A stretch of DNA of 64,000 nt, taken from contig CALSFV010000361.1 of NCBI GenBank assembly GCA_943737045.1, forward strand, positions 146,501 through 210,500, in the 5' to 3' direction. The DNA comes from Parapristionchus giblindavisi (Eukaryota; Nematoda; Chromadorea; Rhabditida; Diplogasteridae). Shown here piece after piece: positions 48,380-60,789 of this stretch (positions are counted from its first letter, which is position 1; the number at the start of each line of letters is the position of its first letter). A program made the translations under genes and the position numbers. The notes beneath the pieces are model-generated. The model made no database searches. It was not told the DNA's origin and saw only the letters and a list, made by a program, of their open reading frames with translations.

Positions 48380-51300
48380 TCAGAATGAATATCGACCGAT
48401 ACTGGATTGAAATAAATATAATTATTATCATACTTGGACGTAAACCATTTTTTTCCAAAATTCGATGCAGTTATCACCCTGTTCCCAGTTGTGTATTACT
48501 TTGTCCTACTAATACTTTATCAAGCATATCTAGAGCATGCTATTGTGAGTTTCACAGACCCGAGCTCCTGCCCAAAGAGCTTAGCCGGGGTCAGAACCAG
48601 ACAGTGGTCATAGTCGAATCACTAGGGTCCAAGAAAAGCCTTTTAATTCGCTTTAAACTTTATCTTTCTTTAATATCTTAAAAGTTTTGGATAGCTCTGA
48701 AAAAAGGAATGATAGTCTCTGTTAGAAATTTTCCATTTGGAAAATGCTGTCGAGAGTTCTGAATTTTGACATTTCAAAAGTGACGTAAATTTGCCAGGTT
48801 GACGCTGAATATCAGACTATCAATTCAATACCCGGCGTTTCACTACTTGCTTATTATTTTTAAATTAATCCACGATAATTGACGATTACAAAATATACTA
48901 ATCAGAATGAATATCGACCGATACTGGATTGAAATAAATATAATTATTATCATACTTAGACGTAAACCATTTTTTTTCCAAAATTCGATGCAGTTATCAC
49001 CCTGTTCCCAGTTGTGTATTACTTTGTCCTACTAATACTTTATCAAGCATATCTAGAGCATGCTATTGTGAGTTTCACAGACCCGAGCTCCTGCCCAAAG
49101 AGCTTAGCCGGGGTCAGAACCAGACAGTGGTCATAGTCGAATCACTAGGGTCCAAGAAAAGCCTTATAATTCGCTTTAAACTTTATCTTTCTTTAATATC
49201 TTAAAAGTTTTGGATAGCTCTGAAAAAAGGAATGATAGTCTCTGTTAGAAATTTTCCATTTGGAAAATGCTGTCGAGAGTTCTGAATTTTGACATTTCAA
49301 AAGTGACGTAAATTTGCCAGGTTGACGCTGAATATCAGACTATCAATTCAATACCCGGCGTTTCACTACTTGCTTATTATTTTTAAATTAATCCACGATA
49401 ATTGACGATTACAAAATATACTAATCAGAATGAATATCGACCGATACTGGATTGAAATAAATATAATTATTATCATACTTAGACGTAAACCATTTTTTTT
49501 CCAAAATTCGATGCAGTTATCACCCTGTTCCCAGTTGTGTATTACTTTGTCCTACTAATACTTTATCAAGCATATCTAGAGCATGCTATTGTGAGTTTCA
49601 CAGACCCGAGCTCCTGCCCAAAGAGCTTAGCCGGGGTCAGAACCAGACAGTGGTCATAGTCGAATCACTAGGGTCCAAGAAAAGCCTTATAATTCGCTTT
49701 AAACTTTATCTTTCTTTAATATCTTAAAAGTTTTGGATAGCTCTGAAAAAAGGAATGATAGTCTCTGTTAGAAATTTTCCATTTGGAAAATGCTGTCGAG
49801 AGTTCTGAATTTTGACATTTCAAAAGTGACGTAAATTTGCCAGGTTGACGCTGAATATCAGACTATCAATTCAATACCCGGCGTTTCACTACTTGCTTAT
49901 TATTTTTAAATTAATCCACGATAATTGACGATTACAAAATATACTAATCAGAATGAATATCGACCGATACTGGATTGAAATAAATATAATTATTATCATA
50001 CTTAGACGTAAACCATTTTTTTTCCAAAATTCGATGCAGTTATCACCCTGTTCCCAGTTGTGTATTACTTTGTCCTACTAATACTTTATCAAGCATATCT
50101 AGAGCATGCTATTGTGAGTTTCACAGACCCGAGCTCCTGCCCAAAGAGCTTAGCCGGGGTCAGAACCAGACAGTGGTCATAGTCGAATCACTAGGGTCCA
50201 AGAAAAGCCTTATAATTCGCTTTAAACTTTATCTTTCTTTAACATCTTAATTTTTTTAAAGATAGCTCTGAAAAAATGAATGATAGTCTCTGTTAGAAAT
50301 TTTCCATTTGGAGAATGCTCTCGAGAGTTCTGAATTTTGACATTTCAAAAGTGACGTAAATTTACCAGGTTGACGCTGAATATCAGACTATCAATTCAAT
50401 ACCCGGCGTTTCACTACTTGCTTATTATTTTTAAATTAATCCACGATAATTGACGATTACAAAATATACTAATCAGAATGAATATCGACCGATACTGGAT
50501 TGAAATAAATATAATTATTATCATACTTAGACGTAAACCATTTTTTTTCCAAAATTCGATGCAGTTATCACCCTGTTCCCAGTTGTGTATTACTTTGTCC
50601 TACTAATACTTTATCAAGCATATCTAGAGCATGCTATTGTGAGTTTCACAGACCCGAGCTCCTGCCCAAAGAGCTTAGCCGGGGTCAGAACCAGACAGTG
50701 GTCATAGTCGAATCACTAGGGTCCAAGAAAAGCCTTATAATTCGCTTTAAACTTTATCTTTCTTTAATATCTTAAAAGTTTTGGATAGCTCTGAAAAAAG
50801 GAATGATAGTCTCTGTTAGAAATTTTCCATTTGGAAAATGCTGTCGAGAGTTCTGAATTTTGACATTTCAAAAGTGACGTAAATTTGCCAGGTTGACGCT
50901 GAATATCAGACTATCAATTCAATACCCGGCGTTTCACTACTTGCTTATTATTTTTAAATTAATCCACGATAATTGACGATTACAAAATATACTAATCAGA
51001 ATGAATATCGACCGATACTGGATTGAAATAAATATAATTATTATCATACTTAGACGTAAACCATTTTTTTTCCAAAATTCGATGCAGTTATCACCCTGTT
51101 CCCAGTTGTGTATTACTTTGTCCTACTAATACTTTATCAAGCATATCTAGAGCATGCTATTGTGAGTTTCACAGACCCGAGCTCCTGCCCAAAGAGCTTA
51201 GCCGGGGTCAGAACCAGACAGTGGTCATAGTCGAATCACTAGGGTCCAAGAAAAGCCTTATAATTCGCTTTAAACTTTATCTTTCTTTAACATCTTAATT

Positions 51301-51500
51301 TTTTTAAAGATAGCTCTGAAAAAATGAATGATAGTCTCTGTTAGAAATTTTCCATTTGGAGAATGCTCTCGAGAGTTCTGAATTTTGACATTTCAAAAGT
51401 GACGTAAATTTACCAGGTTGACGCTGAATATCAGACTATCAATTCAATACCCGGCGTTTCACTACTTGCTTATTATTTTTAAATTAATCCACGATAAGTT
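48380..51500. repeat. Block of near-identical monomers with ATCATACTTAGACG variant
   Basis: Successive units from about 48950 to 51055 carry ATTATCATACTTAGACG in place of ATTGTCATACTTGGACG. A longer TTTTTTTAAAGATAGC variant recurs near 50250 and 51298, about 1046 bp apart. This indicates local one- and two-monomer amplification. Confidence 0.65.
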
Positions 51501-53435
51501 ACGATTACAAAATATACTAATCAGAATGAATATCGACCGATACTGGAATGAAATAAAAATAATTATTGTCATACTTGGACGTAAACCATTTTTTTCCAAA
51601 ATTCGATGCAGTTATCACCCTGTTCCCAGTTGTGTATTACTTTGTCCTACTAATACTTTATCAAGCATATCTAGAGCATGCTATTGTGAGTTTCACAGAC
51701 CCGAGCTCCTGCCCAAAGAGCTTAGCCGGGGTTAGAACAAGACAGTGGTCATAGTCGAATCACGAAAGTCCAAGAAAAGCCTTATAATTCGCTTTAAACT
51801 TTATCTTTCTTTAACATCTTAAGTTTTTTGGATAGCTCTGAAAAAAGGAATGATAGTCTCTGTTAGAAATTTTCCATTTGGAGAATGCTCTCGAGAGTTC
51901 TGAATTTTGACATTTCAAAAGTGACGTAAATTTACCAGGTGCACGCTGAATATAAGACTATCAATTCAATACCCGGCGTTTGACCACTTTCTTATTATTT
52001 TTAAATTAATCCACGATAATTGACGATTACAAAATATACTAATCAGAATGAATATCGACCGATACTGGAATGAAATAAAAATAATTATTGTCATACTTGG
52101 ACGTAAACCATTTTTTTTCCAAAATTCGATGCAGTTATCACCCTGTTCCCAGTTGTGTATTACTTTGTCCTACTAATACTTTATCAAGCACATCTAGTGC
52201 ATGCAATTGTGAGCTTCACAGACCCGAGCTCCTGCCCAAAGAGCTTAGCCGGGGTCAGAACAAGACAGTGGTCATAGTCGAATCACGAGAGTCCAAGAAA
52301 AGCCTTATAATTCGCTTTAAACTTTATCTTTCTTTAACATCTTAATTTTTTTAAGATAGCTCTGAAAAAAGGAATGATAGTCTCTGTTAGAAATTTTCCA
52401 TTTGGAGAATGCTCTCGAGAGTTCTGAATTTTGACATTTCAAAAGTGACGTAAATTTACCAGGTTGACGCTGAATATCAGACTATCAATTCAATACCCGG
52501 CGTTTCACTACTTGCTTATTATTTTTACATTAATCCACGATAAGTTACGATTACAAAATATACTAATCAGAATGAATATCGACCGATGCTGGAATGAAAT
52601 AAAAATAATTATTGTCATACTTGGACGTAAACCATTTTTTTTCCAAAATTCGATGCAGTTATCACCCTGTTCCCAGTTGTGTATTACTTTGTCCTACTAA
52701 TACTTTATCAAGCACATCTAGTGCATGCAATTGTGAGCTTCACAGACCCGAGCTCCTGCCCAAAGAGCTTAGCCGGGGTCAGAACAAGACAGTGGTCATA
52801 GTCGAATCACGAGAGTCCAAGAAAAGCCTTATAATTCGCTTTAAACTTTATCTTTCTTTAACATCTTAATTTTTTTAAGATAGCTCTGAAAAAAGGAATG
52901 ATAGTCTCTGTTAGAAATTTTCCATTTGGAGAATGCTCTCGAGAGTTCTGAATTTTGACATTTCAAAAGTGACGTAAATTTACCAGGTTGACGCTGAATA
53001 TCAGACTATCAATTCAATACCCGGCGTTTCACTACTTGCTTATTATTTTTACATTAATCCACGATAAGTTACGATTACAAAATATACTAATCAGAATGAA
53101 TATCGACCGATACTGGAATGAAATAAAAATAATTATTGTCATACTTGGACGTAAATCATTTTTTTCCAAAATGTGATGCAGTTATCACCCTGTTCCCAGT
53201 TGTGTATTACTTTGCCTTACTGATACTTTATCAAGCACATCTAGTGCATGCAATTGTGAGCTTCACAGACCCGAACTCCTGCCCAAAGAGCTTAGCCGGG
53301 GTCAGAACAAGACAGTGGTCATAGTCGAATCACGAAAGTCCAAGAAAAGCCTTATAATTCGCTTTAAACTTTATCTTTCTTTAACATCTTAAGTTTTTTG
53401 GATAGCTCTGAAAAAATGAATGATAGTCTCTGTTA

Positions 53436-53903
53436 TGCAGTGTTCAGAACTTGGAAAATGCAAGAAAATGCGGAAAATGCTGTTCAGAAGTTCAAGTGGA
53501 AAATGCCCGAAAATGCTCGATTTTGGCTCGAAAAAGACACTTTAAAAGCACTTTAAAAGCGTTGAAACTCGTTTTTTTCTTGGAAAACAACTAAATTAGG
53601 TTATTTATAAAGTATGCTACTGAAAGAAATAACGTATGGTCCTTTTTGAGCAATTTAAGCCGAAAATCAACGAAAATGCAGCGAAAAATCAACCTAACGA
53701 GTCCATATTTAAAATTATCACTTATCATCAATAAAATTCGTCTACAACTCTGTTTGCGACCCATAAACGTCTATATTAAACAAAAATACCATTAAAATTT
53801 GCTTAAAATCCTCGAAAATAAGCATTTCCAGAGCATTTTCCGGCTGAACTTCTGAACAGCATTTTCCGCATTTTCGTGCATTTTCCAAGTTCTGAACACT
53901 GCA
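53436..53903. mobile_element. Insertion B: 468-bp foldback/TIR element
   Basis: Interrupts GTCTCTGTTA|GAAATTTTCC of a satellite unit. It starts TGCAGTGTTCAGAACTTGG and ends with its complement. The inverted repeats are imperfect and about 84 bp (53436-53519, 53820-53903), with GAAAATGC repeated inside them. It is flanked by TTA on the left (53433-53435) and TAA on the right (53904-53906), that is, a TWA duplication with one change, or ends that extend as TTATGCAG. There is no transposase, and the 70-codon minus-strand frame is incidental. Confidence 0.85.
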
Positions 53904-54429
53904 TAAGAAATTTTCCATTTGGAGAATGCTCTCGAGAGTTCTGAATTTTGACAATTCAAAAGTGACGTAAATTTACCAGGTTCACGCTGAATATCAGACT
54001 ATCAATTCAATACCTGGCGTTTCACTACTTGCTTATTATTTTTACATTAATCCACGATAATTGACCATTACAAAACATATTAATCAGAATGAATATCGAC
54101 CGATGCTGGAATGAAATAAAAATAGTTATTGTCATACTTGGACGTAAACCATTTTTTTTCCAAAATTCGATGCAGTTATCACCCAGTTCCCAGCTGTGTA
54201 TTACTTTGCCTTACTGATACTTTATCAAGCATATCTAGTGCATGCAATTGTGAGCTTCACAGACCCGAGCTCCTGCCCAAAGAGCTTAGCCGGGGTCAGA
54301 ACCAGACAGTGGTCATAGTCGAATCACTAGGGTCCAAGAAAAGCCTTATAATTCGCTTTAAACTTTTTCTTTCTTTAACTTCTTAAGTTTTTTGGATAGC
54401 TCTGAAAAAAGGAATGATAGTCTCTGTTA

Positions 54430-54538
54430 TGCACCGTTACATTTGCCTTACGTGCCTACGCCGTAACCCCCTCCGCCTCCTCTCCGACGCGGCGGAGGGG
54501 GTTACGGCGTAGGCACGTAAGGCAAATGTAACGGTGCA
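54430..54538. mobile_element. Insertion C: 109-bp perfect GC-rich hairpin, TTA target duplication
   Basis: Arms of 48 nt (54430-54477 and 54491-54538) are perfectly complementary around a 13-nt loop. The ends are TGCACCGTTACATTTGCC and its complement, and the core is very GC-rich (CCCCCTCCGCC). TTA is duplicated at 54427-54429 and 54539-54541. It is a miniature foldback element (MITE) with no coding capacity. Confidence 0.92.
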
Positions 54539-54599
54539 TTAGAAATTTTCCATTTGGAGAATGCTCTCGAGAGTTCTGAATTTTGACATTTCAAAAGTG

Positions 54600-57500
54600 A
54601 CGTAAATTTACCAGGTGCACGCAGAAAATAAGACTATCAATTCAATACCCGGCGTTTCACCACTTGATCACTATTTTAAAAATAATCCACAATACGTGAC
54701 GATTACAAAACATATTAATCAGAATGAATATCGACCGATACTGGAATGAAATAAAAATAATTATTGTCATACTTGGACGTAAACCATTTTTTCCCTAAAT
54801 TCGATGCAGTTATCACCCTGTTCCCAGTTGTGTATTACTTTGTCCTACTAATACTTTATCAAGCATATCTAGAGCATGCTATTGTGAGTTTCGCAGACCC
54901 GAGCTCCTGCCCAAAGAGCTTAGCCGGGGTTAGAACCAGACAGTGGTCATAGTCGAATCACTAGGGTCCAAGACAAGCCTTATAATTCGCTTTAAACTTT
55001 ATCTTTCTTTAACATCTTAATTTTTTTTAAGATAGCTCTGAAAAAAGGAATGATAGTCTCTGTTAGAAATTTTCCATTTGGAGAATGCTGTCGAGAGTTC
55101 TGAATTTTGACATTTCAAAAGTGACGTAAATTTGCCAGGTTGACGCTGAATATCAGACTATCAATTCAATACCCGGCGTTTCACTACTTGCTTATTATTT
55201 TTAAATTAATCCACGATAAGTTACGATTACAAAATATACTAATCCGAATGAATATCGACCGATACTGGAATGAAATAAAAATAATTATTGTCATACTTGG
55301 ACGTAAATCATTTTTTTCCAAAATGTGATGCAGTTATCACCCTGTTCCCAGTTGTGTATTACTTTGCCTTACTGATACTTTATCAAGCACATCTAGTGCA
55401 TGCAATTGTGAGCTTCACAGACCCGAACTCCTGCCCAAAGAGCTTAGCCGGGGTCAGAACAAGACAGTGGTCATAGTCGAATCACGAAAGTCCAAGAAAA
55501 GCCTTATAATTCGCTTTAAACTTTATCTTTCTTTAACATCTTAAGTTTTTTGGATAGCTCTGAAAAAATGAATGATAGTCTCTGTTAGAAATTTTCCATT
55601 TGGAGAATGCTCTCGAGAGTTCTGAATTTTGACATTTCAAAAGTGACGTAAATTTACCAGGTGCACGCAGAAAATAAGACTATCAATTCAATACCCGGCG
55701 TTTCACCACTTGATCACTATTTTAAAAATAATCCACAATACGTGACGATTACAAAACATATTAATCAGAATGAATATCGACCGATACTGGAATGAAATAA
55801 AAATAATTATTGTCATACTTGGACGTAAACCATTTTTTCCCTAAATTCGATGCAGTTATCACCCTGTTCCCAGTTGTGTATTACTTTGTCCTACTAATAC
55901 TTTATCAAGCATATCTAGAGCATGCTATTGTGAGTTTCGCAGACCCGAGCTCCTGCCCAAAGAGCTTAGCCGGGGTTAGAACCAGACAGTGGTCATAGTC
56001 GAATCACTAGGGTCCAAGACAAGCCTTATAATTCGCTTTAAACTTTATCTTTCTTTAACATCTTAATTTTTTTTAAGATAGCTCTGAAAAAAGGAATGAT
56101 AGTCTCTGTTAGAAATTTTCCATTTGGAGAATGCTGTCGAGAGTTCTGAATTTTGACATTTCAAAAGTGACGTAAATTTGCCAGGTTGACGCTGAATATC
56201 AGACTATCAATTCAATACCCGGCGTTTCACTACTTGCTTATTATTTTTAAATTAATCCACGATAAGTTACGATTACAAAATATACTAATCCGAATGAATA
56301 TCGACCGATACTGGAATGAAATAAAAATAATTATTGTCATACTTGGACGTAAATCATTTTTTTCCAAAATGTGATGCAGTTATCACCCTGTTCCCAGTTG
56401 TGTATTACTTTGCCTTACTGATACTTTATCAAGCACATCTAGTGCATGCAATTGTGAGCTTCACAGACCCGAACTCCTGCCCAAAGAGCTTAGCCGGGGT
56501 CAGAACAAGACAGTGGTCATAGTCGAATCACGAAAGTCCAAGAAAAGCCTTATAATTCGCTTTAAACTTTATCTTTCTTTAACATCTTAAGTTTTTTGGA
56601 TAGCTCTGAAAAAATGAATGATAGTCTCTGTTAGAAATTTTCCATTTGGAGAATGCTCTCGAGAGTTCTGAATTTTGACATTTCAAAAGTGACGTAAATT
56701 TACCAGGTGCACGCAGAAAATAAGACTATCAATTCAATACCCGGCGTTTCACCACTTGATCACTATTTTAAAAATAATCCACAATACGTGACGATTACAA
56801 AACATATTAATCAGAATGAATATCGACCGATACTGGAATGAAATAAAAATAATTATTGTCATACTTGGACGTAAACCATTTTTTCCCTAAATTCGATGCA
56901 GTTATCACCCTGTTCCCAGTTGTGTATTACTTTGTCCTACTAATACTTTATCAAGCATATCTAGAGCATGCTATTGTGAGTTTCGCAGACCCGAGCTCCT
57001 GCCCAAAGAGCTTAGCCGGGGTTAGAACCAGACAGTGGTCATAGTCGAATCACTAGGGTCCAAGACAAGCCTTATAATTCGCTTTAAACTTTATCTTTCT
57101 TTAACATCTTAATTTTTTTTAAGATAGCTCTGAAAAAAGGAATGATAGTCTCTGTTAGAAATTTTCCATTTGGAGAATGCTGTCGAGAGTTCTGAATTTT
57201 GACATTTCAAAAGTGACGTAAATTTGCCAGGTTGACGCTGAATATCAGACTATCAATTCAATACCCGGCGTTTCACTACTTGCTTATTATTTTTAAATTA
57301 ATCCACGATAAGTTACGATTACAAAATATACTAATCCGAATGAATATCGACCGATACTGGAATGAAATAAAAATAATTATTGTCATACTTGGACGTAAAT
57401 CATTTTTTTCCAAAATGTGATGCAGTTATCACCCTGTTCCCAGTTGTGTATTACTTTGCCTTACTGATACTTTATCAAGCACATCTAGTGCATGCAATTG

Positions 57501-60300
57501 TGAGCTTCACAGACCCGAACTCCTGCCCAAAGAGCTTAGCCGGGGTCAGAACAAGACAGTGGTCATAGTCGAATCACGAAAGTCCAAGAAAAGCCTTATA
57601 ATTCGCTTTAAACTTTATCTTTCTTTAACATCTTAAGTTTTTTGGATAGCTCTGAAAAAATGAATGATAGTCTCTGTTAGAAATTTTCCATTTGGAGAAT
57701 GCTCTCGAGAGTTCTGAATTTTGACATTTCAAAAGTGACGTAAATTTACCAGGTGCACGCAGAAAATAAGACTATCAATTCAATACCCGGCGTTTCACCA
57801 CTTGATCACTATTTTAAAAATAATCCACAATACGTGACGATTACAAAACATATTAATCAGAATGAATATCGACCGATACTGGAATGAAATAAAAATAATT
57901 ATTGTCATACTTGGACGTAAACCATTTTTTCCCTAAATTCGATGCAGTTATCACCCTGTTCCCAGTTGTGTATTACTTTGTCCTACTAATACTTTATCAA
58001 GCATATCTAGAGCATGCTATTGTGAGTTTCGCAGACCCGAGCTCCTGCCCAAAGAGCTTAGCCGGGGTTAGAACCAGACAGTGGTCATAGTCGAATCACT
58101 AGGGTCCAAGACAAGCCTTATAATTCGCTTTAAACTTTATCTTTCTTTAACATCTTAATTTTTTTTAAGATAGCTCTGAAAAAAGGAATGATAGTCTCTG
58201 TTAGAAATTTTCCATTTGGAGAATGCTGTCGAGAGTTCTGAATTTTGACATTTCAAAAGTGACGTAAATTTGCCAGGTTGACGCTGAATATCAGACTATC
58301 AATTCAATACCCGGCGTTTCACTACTTGCTTATTATTTTTAAATTAATCCACGATAAGTTACGATTACAAAATATACTAATCCGAATGAATATCGACCGA
58401 TACTGGAATGAAATAAAAATAATTATTGTCATACTTGGACGTAAATCATTTTTTTCCAAAATGTGATGCAGTTATCACCCTGTTCCCAGTTGTGTATTAC
58501 TTTGCCTTACTGATACTTTATCAAGCACATCTAGTGCATGCAATTGTGAGCTTCACAGACCCGAACTCCTGCCCAAAGAGCTTAGCCGGGGTCAGAACAA
58601 GACAGTGGTCATAGTCGAATCACGAAAGTCCAAGAAAAGCCTTATAATTCGCTTTAAACTTTATCTTTCTTTAACATCTTAAGTTTTTTGGATAGCTCTG
58701 AAAAAATGAATGATAGTCTCTGTTAGAAATTTTCCATTTGGAGAATGCTCTCGAGAGTTCTGAATTTTGACATTTCAAAAGTGACGTAAATTTACCAGGT
58801 GCACGCAGAAAATAAGACTATCAATTCAATACCCGGCGTTTCACCACTTGATCACTATTTTAAAAATAATCCACAATACGTGACGATTACAAAACATATT
58901 AATCAGAATGAATATCGACCGATACTGGAATGAAATAAAAATAATTATTGTCATACTTGGACGTAAACCATTTTTTCCCTAAATTCGATGCAGTTATCAC
59001 CCTGTTCCCAGTTGTGTATTACTTTGTCCTACTAATACTTTATCAAGCATATCTAGAGCATGCTATTGTGAGTTTCGCAGACCCGAGCTCCTGCCCAAAG
59101 AGCTTAGCCGGGGTTAGAACCAGACAGTGGTCATAGTCGAATCACTAGGGTCCAAGACAAGCCTTATAATTCGCTTTAAACTTTATCTTTCTTTAACATC
59201 TTAATTTTTTTTAAGATAGCTCTGAAAAAAGGAATGATAGTCTCTGTTAGAAATTTTCCATTTGGAGAATGCTGTCGAGAGTTCTGAATTTTGACATTTC
59301 AAAAGTGACGTAAATTTGCCAGGTTGACGCTGAATATCAGACTATCAATTCAATACCCGGCGTTTCACTACTTGCTTATTATTTTTAAATTAATCCACGA
59401 TAAGTTACGATTACAAAATATACTAATCCGAATGAATATCGACCGATACTGGAATGAAATAAAAATAATTATTGTCATACTTGGACGTAAATCATTTTTT
59501 TCCAAAATGTGATGCAGTTATCACCCTGTTCCCAGTTGTGTATTACTTTGCCTTACTGATACTTTATCAAGCACATCTAGTGCATGCAATTGTGAGCTTC
59601 ACAGACCCGAACTCCTGCCCAAAGAGCTTAGCCGGGGTCAGAACAAGACAGTGGTCATAGTCGAATCACGAAAGTCCAAGAAAAGCCTTATAATTCGCTT
59701 TAAACTTTATCTTTCTTTAACATCTTAAGTTTTTTGGATAGCTCTGAAAAAATGAATGATAGTCTCTGTTAGAAATTTTCCATTTGGAGAATGCTCTCGA
59801 GAGTTCTGAATTTTGACATTTCAAAAGTGACGTAAATTTACCAGGTGCACGCAGAAAATAAGACTATCAATTCAATACCCGGCGTTTCACCACTTGATCA
59901 CTATTTTAAAAATAATCCACAATACGTGACGATTACAAAACATATTAATCAGAATGAATATCGACCGATACTGGAATGAAATAAAAATAATTATTGTCAT
60001 ACTTGGACGTAAACCATTTTTTCCCTAAATTCGATGCAGTTATCACCCTGTTCCCAGTTGTGTATTACTTTGTCCTACTAATACTTTATCAAGCATATCT
60101 AGAGCATGCTATTGTGAGTTTCGCAGACCCGAGCTCCTGCCCAAAGAGCTTAGCCGGGGTTAGAACCAGACAGTGGTCATAGTCGAATCACTAGGGTCCA
60201 AGACAAGCCTTATAATTCGCTTTAAACTTTATCTTTCTTTAACATCTTAATTTTTTTTAAGATAGCTCTGAAAAAAGGAATGATAGTCTCTGTTAGAAAT
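54600..60300. repeat. Dimeric higher-order block (1046 bp, about 5.5 copies)
   Basis: One half of the dimer has landmarks at 54764, 55810, 56856, 57902, 58948 and 59994, the other at 55288, 56334, 57380, 58426 and 59472, all 1046 bp apart. The copies look identical by eye, sharing GTGCACGCAGAAAATAAG, TTTTTCCCTAAATTCG and CTAATCCGAATG. This is the youngest amplification in the window. The same two unit types resume after insertion D (62478, 63000). Confidence 0.85.
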
Positions 60301-60789
60301 TTTCCATTTGGAGAATGCTGTCGAGAGTTCTGAATTTTGACATTTCAAAAGTGACGTAAATTTGCCAGGTTGACGCTGAATATCAGACTATCAATTCAAT
60401 ACCCGGCGTTTCACTACTTGCTTATTATTTTTACATTAATCCACGATAATTGACGATTACAAAACATATTAATCAGAATGAATATCGACCGATGCTGGAA
60501 TGAAATAAAAATAATTATTGTCATACTTGGACGTAAACCATTTTTTTTCGAAAATTCGATGCAGTTATCACCCTGTTCCCAGCTGTGTATTACTTTGCCT
60601 TACTGATACTTTATCAAGCATATCTAGAGCATGCAATTGTGAGTTTCACAGACCCGAACTCCTGCCCAAAGAGCCTAGCCGGGGTCAGAACCAGACAGTG
60701 GTCATAGTCGAATCACTAGGGTCCAAGACAAGCCTTATAATTCGCTTTAAACTTTATCTTTCTTTAACATCTTAATTTTTTTTAAGATA

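Noticed and set aside
53742..53954. 70-codon minus-strand frame in insertion B
   Set aside because: It spans the element end and satellite sequence, is built from GAAAATGC-type repeats, and has no domain.
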